A DNA stretch of 13,226 bases from positions 1 through 13,226 of the forward strand of contig JBBRDQ010000140.1 in the NCBI GenBank assembly GCA_038203695.1, in the 5' to 3' direction. A program made the translations under genes and the position numbers. Under the pieces are notes generated by a model. That model did no database searches and was not told the origin of the DNA. It was given only the letters and a program-made list of their open reading frames with translations. Within the stretch, counting starts at the first letter, position 1. Every line of letters starts with the position of its first letter. Positions 1 to 5,420 of the stretch are shown here, piece after piece. This DNA is from M3007 sp038203695 (GTDB lineage Bacteria > Bacteroidota > Bacteroidia > Chitinophagales > Saprospiraceae).

Positions 1-65
1 ATATTACTTTTCTTGAAAACTGTCCGGATTGTGAGGGGTTAATCTGAGGGGAAATAAAATTCGGG

Positions 66-728
66 TTGACTGAAAGCGACTTGAGGGTGTTTATCGAAAA
101 ATTCGGCAGGCATGAATACGACAATTTTGCCGCTGGACCACACTTTGATAAAGAAAAGGACCGGTTGAACACAGTAACGCTATTAGATGAGATATTTGAA
201 ATTGCGTCCATTTTTGAAAACCCGGATTTAGGTGATTACTTCCTAAAATCAGCTCACGCCGATGTTCAAAAAAGAGGTTTGATTAACTGGCCAAGCCAGG
301 CTAAAGTGTTCAATAAAGATTTTAAAGAACGTTTAGCCCAACGTAATACCGCCATTGCCCAACCTAAGAGCAAAGCGGGTAGGAAGCCAAACCCACCCCG
401 CACTTTTTTATCATTATTCAAAGGTGAACCTGAAATGAAGCGGCTACTCCACGCCGCCGCCGCCGTTGGTTTGATCGCAAATGATGGGGAATTGTATGTT
501 TGGATTGATGAGGGAGCAAAAAGTCACCGGGTCTGCGCTTTGTGGTTTGCCGCCGTTCACATTGGATTGACAAGTGATAGGTTTAAAAACAAAGAGGCCA
601 TAACAAAGGTGATACAGCAGTTTTTCCGAATGGAGAGTTTGTCTAAAGACACAATTGGAGAGGTAAACCCACATAACGACGAATACAAAAAGATAAAGGC
701 TGCTCTCGAAAAAAAATTGAAGGAATAA
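66..728 (+). CDS. Hypothetical 220-aa protein, first gene of the visible element
   Basis: I do not recognise this protein. It is soluble and mostly helical, with no signal peptide or membrane segment. A basic, proline-rich linker (about residues 102-112, KSKAGRKPNPP) separates an acidic N-terminal half from a C-terminal half that contains LLHAAAAVGLIANDG and a charged tail. The C-terminal pattern (a helix, a short strand pair, then a helix ending FFRMES) loosely recalls the C-terminus of RteC-type regulators and other short proteins of Bacteroidota mobile elements, but I would not assign the family. The start is uncertain. An in-frame stop lies at 45-47 and no ATG follows until about residue 124, so I use TTG at 66; GTG at 87 is an alternative. 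A 5' truncation or a frameshift from a longer upstream gene is also possible. The gene is followed by a hairpin terminator at 753-791, so it is probably a separate transcription unit. Confidence 0.65.
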   Translation: MTESDLRVFIEKFGRHEYDNFAAGPHFDKEKDRLNTVTLLDEIFEIASIFENPDLGDYFLKSAHADVQKRGLINWPSQAKVFNKDFKERLAQRNTAIAQPKSKAGRKPNPPRTFLSLFKGEPEMKRLLHAAAAVGLIANDGELYVWIDEGAKSHRVCALWFAAVHIGLTSDRFKNKEAITKVIQQFFRMESLSKDTIGEVNPHNDEYKKIKAALEKKLKE

Positions 729-752
729 AAATTTGATTGTCAGTTAGTTATG

Positions 753-792
753 ACCCGGCAAAATTCGGTTTATCCGTATTCGCCGGGTTTTC
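753..792 (+). terminator. Rho-independent terminator after the first gene
   Basis: ACCCGGC (753-759) pairs with GCCGGGT (782-788), and an inner CGG/CCG (766-768 with 74-76 of the 700s) closes a TTTAT loop. The stem is followed by a T tract (788-791). It lies 25 bp after the stop of the upstream gene. This placement argues against the ATG at 750 as the start of the next gene, because that ATG sits at the foot of the hairpin. Confidence 0.6.
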
Positions 793-842
793 CGGGTGTT
801 ACTCATCCCCACCTTTATCGAAAATTAACACACAGTTTCGAT

Positions 843-1160
843 ATGGAAAGGACACTCATAACAACCCTCACCCCCGATGAATTTCGTCAAATTGTAATCG
901 AATCAGTACGGTATTGCCTTAAAACCGATAAGCCTATTACCGAAAATGTACCGGCACAGGCAGCAACCCCCTATGTCTCAAAACGCGAAGCGGCCCGGCT
1001 TATATCTGTTTGCCCGTCCACGATTGACAACCAAGCCCGCGCCGGGAAATTAAAACGCCACTACGTCGGCAAAGCCGTCCGGTTCGACCGGGTGGAAGTG
1101 CTGGCCCTGGCAAAATCACACACCAATCACAAACAAAAAAATCCATCCAATGAGCGATAA
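843..1160 (+). CDS. Excisionase-like helix-turn-helix DNA-binding protein
   Basis: A small (105 aa) DNA-binding protein of the MerR/excisionase winged-helix type found beside replication genes in Bacteroidota mobile elements. The recognisable part is YVSKREAARLISVCPSTI, followed by ARAGKLKRHYVGKAVRFDRVEV. This is the standard order: helix 1, helix 2 with the V-x-x-S-T-I recognition turn, then a wing ending in R-F-D-R-x-E-V. The N-terminal TLTPDEFRQIVIESVRYCL is the helix usually seen before this domain in related proteins. I place the start at ATG 843 rather than the in-frame ATG at 750: the extra 31 residues are low in helix character and are encoded by the upstream terminator. The gene overlaps the next one by 11 bp, which suggests translational coupling. 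Its role could be recombination directionality or control of the replication genes; the sequence does not decide between them. Confidence 0.78.
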   Translation: MERTLITTLTPDEFRQIVIESVRYCLKTDKPITENVPAQAATPYVSKREAARLISVCPSTIDNQARAGKLKRHYVGKAVRFDRVEVLALAKSHTNHKQKNPSNER

Positions 1161-2562
1161 AACAAACGCCCGCACCGGGACAAACGGAACGGGCGCAAAT
1201 GCTAAAACAGACATTGAAATGAGGCACGAAGATATTCCAGATTTTCCAATTCTGATAGGACCGGGGACGGATTTAAACGCCGTAGTTCCTACCGATACCG
1301 GCGCGATACCGGCGGAGGTTTTCGACAACCTTCCCGCCTTCCTGCGGGACGCTTGCGCCATATTAGACCAATCAGAAAGGGAAGTTTTTTTGGTGTGCGC
1401 ACTTGGCGTTTTTTCCGCCTGCCTGCCCAATATACACGGCCACTACGACGGCAAATTTTATTCCCCGCACCTCTTTGTTTATTTGCTTGGTGGGTACGGC
1501 ACCGGCAAAGGGTCTGCCGAAATTGCCCGCGCCCTGGGTGCTGCTATTCACCAGCGGAAAAGGGATACAGCAATAAGGGAGGGAGTCGAATACACAGCCG
1601 AGTTGGCAGAATGGAACGACGCGCCCTCACCAAAGGGAACCAAGCCCATTAAGCCTAAACAAAGTGTGCTGTTTATCCCGGCCGACAATAGACGCGGCGG
1701 TACTATTCAACTGCTTGACGAAAACAACGGCAGCGGAATAATTTTCGAGACGGAAGCCGATACCGTTGCCGATTCATTTGCAGCCGAACACGGCAGTTTT
1801 TCCGACCTTTTCAGGAAGGCTTTTCACCATGAACCCGTAACCCTTTACCGGAAAACAGATAGCGAGTTTCGGGACATTCCATTGCCGAAATTAGCGGTCG
1901 TTATCACTTCCACGCCTGACCAAGCCCGCCGCTTAATTCCGACCGCACAAAACGGATTGTTCAGCCGCTTTATCTTCTACCACCTCAAAGCCGAAACGGA
2001 ATTTCGTAATGTTTTTGATCGGAGTAAACGAGACCGCCCGGCATACTTTGAAAAAATGGGCAAAGATGTTTTGGACGTTTACGACCGCCTGGAGAAATAC
2101 AAAGACAACCCGCTGGAGTTTGAAATGCGAGAGGATCAGCAGGCCCGTTTTCTAAAACTCTTTAAATCGTGGAAGGCCGATTTTAACGAAATGGTCGATG
2201 CCGATATGACCGGAACGGCAAACCGCCTGGGGTTAATCTGCTTTCGGGTGGCCATGATCCTGACCGCCGTACGCTCGCTTTGGGACGGCGAAGAATCCGC
2301 CCGGATGGTTTGCAGCGACCAAGATTTTGAGAACGCTTTGCGCCTGGTGGAGGTGTTCAAAAAAAATGCCTTACGCATCTATTGGACCTTTCCAAAGGTG
2401 GTACCACCGACGGCGGAAACGGCATTTGAGAAAGGCGTTGCCGATAAGCAGGCAAAGCTTTTACAGGCAAAAGCGCTGGCAATGCAAGGCAAGAACCCAC
2501 GCGAAATTGAAAAGGAAATAGGCGTTCCAAAATCCACCGTTTTTCGTTGGCTGAACTCCTGA
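1150..2562 (+). CDS. DUF3987-type P-loop ATPase/helicase with C-terminal HTH
   Basis: A 470-aa P-loop NTPase of the DUF3987 type, found with primases in plasmids, prophages and integrative elements and thought to act as the replicative helicase or loader. Visible motifs are Walker A GGYGTGKG (114-121), a Walker B-like GIIFETEAD (196-204), a sensor-like LAVVITSTPDQ (248-258) and the family's GLFSRFIFY segment (269-277), with an arginine-finger-like Arg. The first 40 residues are Gly/Thr/Asp rich and probably disordered. The last 26 residues (445-470), ending IGVPKSTVFRWLNS, form a resolvase-type helix-turn-helix, so the protein could bind specific DNA itself. It starts inside the stop of the HTH gene and ends 17 bp before the first GTCCCA palindrome, followed by the primase-like gene. 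That order suggests a replication module. The family call is strong; helicase activity is inferred. Confidence 0.85.
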   Translation: MSDKTNARTGTNGTGANAKTDIEMRHEDIPDFPILIGPGTDLNAVVPTDTGAIPAEVFDNLPAFLRDACAILDQSEREVFLVCALGVFSACLPNIHGHYDGKFYSPHLFVYLLGGYGTGKGSAEIARALGAAIHQRKRDTAIREGVEYTAELAEWNDAPSPKGTKPIKPKQSVLFIPADNRRGGTIQLLDENNGSGIIFETEADTVADSFAAEHGSFSDLFRKAFHHEPVTLYRKTDSEFRDIPLPKLAVVITSTPDQARRLIPTAQNGLFSRFIFYHLKAETEFRNVFDRSKRDRPAYFEKMGKDVLDVYDRLEKYKDNPLEFEMREDQQARFLKLFKSWKADFNEMVDADMTGTANRLGLICFRVAMILTAVRSLWDGEESARMVCSDQDFENALRLVEVFKKNALRIYWTFPKVVPPTAETAFEKGVADKQAKLLQAKALAMQGKNPREIEKEIGVPKSTVFRWLNS

Positions 2563-2579
2563 CAATAGAGAAAACAGGG

Positions 2580-2601
2580 TTTGTCCCAAAAATGGGACAA
2601 A
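2580..2601. repeat. Left GTCCCA palindrome
   Basis: TTTGTCCCA (2580-2588), a four-base AAAA spacer, and TGGGACAAA (2593-2601): perfect 9-bp arms. The 14-mer TGGGACAAAACACC (2593-2606) recurs exactly at the right palindrome (2771-2784). Confidence 0.9.
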
Positions 2602-2633
2602 ACACCGAAAACCGTTACAATAATCTGACAATC

Positions 2634-2736
2634 AAACGTTTAGCCGTGTCCCACGCTGTCCCATTTTTGGAATTGTTGTCCCACTCTTTGTCCCACTTTT
2701 CCAAAAATGGGACACGGTGGGACAGCCTAAACGTTT
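2634..2736. repeat. Central 39-bp inverted repeat with two loop boxes
   Basis: The left arm 2634-2672 and right arm 2699-2736 are near-perfect inverted copies. Each begins with the self-palindrome AAACGTTT (2634-2641, 2729-2736), carries two GTCCCA boxes 10 bp apart, and ends at the loop with CCATTTTTGGAA or its complement. I count only a few mismatches and one single-base offset. The 26-base loop holds two direct TTGTCCCAC boxes (2676-2684, 2688-2696) 12 bp apart. Confidence 0.9.
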
Positions 2737-2757
2737 AAAAATCAGGACGTTAGATCA

Positions 2758-2779
2758 TTTGTCCCATTTTTGGGACAAA
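2758..2779. repeat. Right GTCCCA palindrome, upstream of the primase-like gene
   Basis: TTTGTCCCA (2758-2766), a TTTT spacer, and TGGGACAAA (2771-2779): the same 9-bp arms as the left palindrome with the spacer complemented. It ends 14 bp before the chosen ATG at 2794, where a bound protein could hinder transcription or initiation. Confidence 0.9.
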
Positions 2780-2793
2780 ACACCCTTTTCAAT

Positions 2794-4056
2794 ATGAACG
2801 TACTAAATACATCGGTCTCATATTTCAAAAATTGCAGGGACGTGAAACACCCGGCAACGGTTAATCTGCTCACTTTCCTACAGTCTGAAAAGTACCGGCA
2901 GGCAGTCGAGACGGTACGCGCCGAACCCGACAAGGACCGGCGGGACGAATTAAAAAAAGGGCTGCTACCCGGTATAACGCCAAGCGGCATTTTCTCCGAA
3001 CGGGACGAAGATCACTTGGTTAATCATTCGGGGCTGATTGCCTTGGATATTGATTTTAAGGAGAACCCGTACAAACCGGAAACGATAAAACAGCAGGTAG
3101 CCAAAATTGCGAACGTCGCCTACTGCGGTTTATCAGCATCGGGACGCGGTTTGTGGGTGCTTGTCCCGATTTCCAACCCTGACCAACACAAGGACCATTA
3201 CCGCGCCATAACTCAAGACTTCGCCCGGTTGGGTATAGTCTTGGACCCGGCACCAGCCAACCCGGCTTCGTTCCGGTTTTACAGTTACGATCCGGCTGCC
3301 TTTTTCAATACTGACGCTGTACCCTATTGGAAGTTGCCCGAACCCGAACCCGTTTACCATGCGCCCACCTGGACACGCACCACCGACGGCGACACCGCCC
3401 GCCGCGCCGCGCAATTCTTAATTGATGCCCGCGCAGCAGTCGCCTTTTGTTACAACGATTACCAACGGATTGCCGCCGCTTGCCATTATGAGTTTGGCAC
3501 CGATGGAGAAGGGATTGCATGGGACATTTTAGAGAACAGCCCTTCTTTCCAATTCTCCAATTTCAGGAAACATTTTGCACAGCATTGGCGCAGCTTCAAA
3601 CGGAATGCCGGAGGGGTTTGCACCGGGGGGACGCTTGTCTATTTGGCGAAGGAAAAAGGCTTTGAGCCAAAAGATAACCCAACGCCACCACCGGTCCACA
3701 GATCAGCCCAACCCGCACCGCCCGCCCTTCCGCCCGGCCACCACCGCGAACGCTACACCGACCGAAATACGGGGCAAGATTTCGAGGTTCTACTTAATGC
3801 CGAGAGCTACCCGGCTGCCTGGGATTTGCCGAACGATCAACGCGCAAGCCTGGCCCGTATCATTCGAGAGAATCCGGCGACTAAGGAACTAATTGCCCGC
3901 TTTGATTTAAAATTGGAAGGGTTGCAGCCGTTGACCGATGAAAGCGAAAAGGACTGGCAGCGGTCAAAAGAAAGGGCTGAACAGATAGTTAGTCGGGCAA
4001 TAAGGGCACCACAGTACACAGAACAAAAACGAAAGGTTTCAACCCGCCGCCAATAA
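2794..4056 (+). CDS. BT4734/VirE-N-type primase-like replication protein
   Basis: A 420-aa protein with the N-terminal domain of the BT4734/BF3469 (VirE_N) type, which I relate to archaeo-eukaryotic primases. The sequence shows LIALDIDFK (81-89; D85 and D87 would be the metal-binding DxD), SASGRGLWVLVP (114-125; the usual SGxG loop, but with Leu-Trp where many primases have the motif II His) and ASFRFYSYDP (158-167; the family's R-F-x-S-Y-D-P). A helical region (about 203-290), with a Gly-Gly-Val-Cys-Thr-Gly-Gly-Thr turn at 273-280, resembles a PriCT-type C-terminal primase domain. A Pro/His-rich linker (about 294-320) and a charged tail follow. I prefer ATG 2794; a TTG at 2770 would put the first codons inside the right palindrome. 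It probably primes replication of the element together with the ATPase at 1150-2562, and is likely cotranscribed with the next gene 21 bp downstream. Confidence 0.8.
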   Translation: MNVLNTSVSYFKNCRDVKHPATVNLLTFLQSEKYRQAVETVRAEPDKDRRDELKKGLLPGITPSGIFSERDEDHLVNHSGLIALDIDFKENPYKPETIKQQVAKIANVAYCGLSASGRGLWVLVPISNPDQHKDHYRAITQDFARLGIVLDPAPANPASFRFYSYDPAAFFNTDAVPYWKLPEPEPVYHAPTWTRTTDGDTARRAAQFLIDARAAVAFCYNDYQRIAAACHYEFGTDGEGIAWDILENSPSFQFSNFRKHFAQHWRSFKRNAGGVCTGGTLVYLAKEKGFEPKDNPTPPPVHRSAQPAPPALPPGHHRERYTDRNTGQDFEVLLNAESYPAAWDLPNDQRASLARIIRENPATKELIARFDLKLEGLQPLTDESEKDWQRSKERAEQIVSRAIRAPQYTEQKRKVSTRRQ

Positions 4057-4077
4057 CATTCTAAACGTTACAATACT

Positions 4078-4638
4078 ATGAAAAAGGTAAAAACCCCTAC
4101 CGTCACCGATTTTTCCACCGACTACGACGGCGATCAGGACAAAGCCGTGTTCCTGGCAGCGATGGAAACAGACACCTTTGCCGATCCCGTGCAACCATTG
4201 CAGACGTTCGTTAATCTGCGCACGGCACTACTGCAAGTAGCCAACTATCCGGCTAAGGTCATACCCATATTTGAGCAGCACACCGAAGGCATGACCGACG
4301 CGCAAAAACTGTTCATTGCCAAAAAGGTGAAAACCTATTTTAAAAATACGGTTTTCGGAAATCAGGAAACGGAAGATACATTGACCGGAATTACTGAACC
4401 GCTACGCGCCTATATTGCCCGAATGGAGCGGGCTATGCAGCCCAAAGTCGAAGATATGCGGGCCACCCTCAAAGACCTGTTCAGGGGCGAAATAGAGCGT
4501 TTACCGGAGGCCCTCAAAACCCTGGACGAAAAAGACCGCCTGAATTTTCTTTGCAAGTTGATGCCCTTTGTACTGCCCAAAGTCGAGGCCGTATCTGCCA
4601 CCGACGGGGAACCAAGTAAAGGGTTTTCCTTTTGGTAA
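4078..4638 (+). CDS. Hypothetical 186-aa protein with a DUF5681-like C-terminal pattern
   Basis: Function unknown. The protein is soluble and helical. Its C-terminal third (about residues 128-174) reads as a long helix, then GEIERLPEALKTLDEKDRL, then LCKLMPFVLPKVEAVS. The 'E-x-L-P-x-x-L-x-x-L-x-x-x-D-R-L ... L-x-P-x-V-L-P-K' pattern is one I associate with DUF5681-type and terminase-small-subunit-like proteins of Bacteroidota phages and elements. The basic N-terminus those proteins usually carry is absent; residues 1-45 are instead acidic and Thr/Asp rich. No catalytic motif is visible. It starts 21 bp after the primase-like gene, so it is probably in the same operon and may be an accessory replication or packaging factor. 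That role is inferred from context only. Confidence 0.7.
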   Translation: MKKVKTPTVTDFSTDYDGDQDKAVFLAAMETDTFADPVQPLQTFVNLRTALLQVANYPAKVIPIFEQHTEGMTDAQKLFIAKKVKTYFKNTVFGNQETEDTLTGITEPLRAYIARMERAMQPKVEDMRATLKDLFRGEIERLPEALKTLDEKDRLNFLCKLMPFVLPKVEAVSATDGEPSKGFSFW

Positions 4639-4750
4639 AAGTGCAGGTTGAATGTTTGTCCCTTTTTATAAGTTTCGGAAAGTTCTGAAATTTGGCCTTT
4701 TCCAAATAAAATCTTCTCTACCGATTTAGTGGACTTTCAAAATAAATTCA

Positions 4751-5332
4751 ATGTCAACGACCGTCGAAGATTTCCGTTGCTTTTCCGTCCATGACCTGAA
4801 AAGGTTGGGAATGTTACGCGACGGCTACAATGGCGGGTTAAAGTGGCCAGACAACAACGGGGGCGGGTCAACCATCGTTTTAACCGTCCAGCTGTACGGC
4901 GATACGCCGACGATATTGCTGCAATACACGATTACTAAAACCGGGGAAAGTGTGGCCGACCGGGTTAACCTTTATTTCCAAAAAAGTAACCTGCCAGGCC
5001 ACACCGGGGGGCATTGGATTTTTATTTGCCCCGTGACTGGCCACCCTTGCCGGGTGCTATACCTGGACAGCGGACATTTTAAGAGCCGGAAAGCCTTGCC
5101 ACGCGGCACGATTTACAAGTGCCAAACCCACACCGTGTATTTCCGCACCATTTGCCGCACCCTGGACTATTTCGACGCAATGGTGGCAATGAGCGAGACG
5201 CTGCAACAGCCTTACAGTAAGGAAGTGTACCGGGGCAAGCCAACCCGGAGGGCCAAACAAGGCATGAAGAAGGTAGGGCGCTATGACCGGGCAATGAACG
5301 GTTGGCTTATGCAGCAAGAGCGGCAAAAATGA
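4751..5332 (+). CDS. Conserved hypothetical protein with degenerate zinc-ribbon-like core
   Basis: A 193-aa protein matching a widespread uncharacterised family of phages and mobile elements. The usual order is visible: an N-terminal 'D-L-K-R-L-G-M-L' helix (15-22) followed by G-x-L-K-W (29-32), a beta-rich middle ending LLQYTIT (56-62), then the zinc-ribbon-like core HWIFICPVTGHPCRVLYL (88-105) and a second knuckle at C124-x2-H127. Family members normally have CPxC-type knuckles. Here the first pair is C93-x6-C100 (with H98) and the second is C-x2-H, so zinc binding is possible but not certain. The C-terminus is basic (R/K rich from about 160). The 112-bp gap upstream holds an ATTTGG/CCAAAT hairpin (4690-4707) and a lone TTTGTCCC (4655-4662), so the gene may have its own promoter. 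Function is unknown; nucleic-acid binding is an inference. Confidence 0.72.
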   Translation: MSTTVEDFRCFSVHDLKRLGMLRDGYNGGLKWPDNNGGGSTIVLTVQLYGDTPTILLQYTITKTGESVADRVNLYFQKSNLPGHTGGHWIFICPVTGHPCRVLYLDSGHFKSRKALPRGTIYKCQTHTVYFRTICRTLDYFDAMVAMSETLQQPYSKEVYRGKPTRRAKQGMKKVGRYDRAMNGWLMQQERQK

Positions 5333-5362
5333 TTTCGATGGGTGGAGTTATCGGAGGTAGGT

Positions 5363-5370
5363 TACATTTG
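5363..5370 (+). promoter_or_regulatory. Possible Bacteroidota -7 element before the restriction enzyme gene
   Basis: TACATTTG matches the TAnnTTTG -7 consensus and lies 50 bp before the ATG at 5421 in an 88-bp intergenic gap. No convincing TTTG is seen at the expected distance upstream, so this rests on one half-site. Confidence 0.35.
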
Positions 5371-5420
5371 CCACATCCTGACCGCTTTACAACTTACCGT
5401 CTCTATCCTAAATACAAAGA

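Larger units (their letters stand above)
2580..2779. other. Putative replication origin or operator: symmetric array of ten GTCCCA boxes
   Basis: The gap between the ATPase and primase-like genes (2563-2793) holds ten copies of GTCCCA. Six are on the plus strand, starting at 2583, 2648, 2658, 2678, 2690 and 2761. Four are inverted (TGGGAC), starting at 2593, 2708, 2718 and 2771. They form a left palindrome, a central 39-bp inverted repeat with two more boxes in its loop, and a right palindrome. Many neighbouring boxes are 10, 12 or 20 bp apart, close to whole helical turns. Array, ATPase and primase together are typical of iteron-type origins. The right palindrome ends 14 bp before the primase-like gene's ATG, so an operator role is an alternative or an additional role. 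Confidence 0.6.

Noticed and set aside
750..842. ATG at 750 as start of the excisionase-like gene
   Set aside because: This stretch contains a hairpin terminator for the previous gene, and the added 31 residues do not resemble the family N-terminus. ATG 843 gives the usual length and first helix.
1116..1430. Minus-strand 104-aa open frame across the start of the ATPase gene
   Set aside because: It lies antisense to a clear DUF3987 coding sequence with strong motifs, and its translation is Arg/Ser/Pro rich with no family pattern.
2580..2779. Repeated GTCCCA boxes considered as a CRISPR array
   Set aside because: The repeats are 6-9 bp, occur in both orientations and have unequal spacing; there are no cas genes. 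An origin or operator array fits better.
2770..2793. TTG at 2770 as start of the primase-like gene
   Set aside because: It lies inside the right palindrome, and the eight extra residues would only translate that repeat. ATG 2794 starts a normal family N-terminus.
38..4218. GTTAATCTG occurring four times on the plus strand (38, 2232, 2860, 4210)
   Set aside because: Three copies are inside coding sequence in differing frames or as a simple Val-Asn-Leu codon run. There is no regular spacing and no symmetric partner. It may be chance, though a genome-wide count would settle it.
4655..4707. TTTGTCCC and the ATTTGG/CCAAAT hairpin between 4639 and 4750 as a second origin or terminator
   Set aside because: There is only one partial box, and the hairpin is not followed by a T run, so neither role can be supported.
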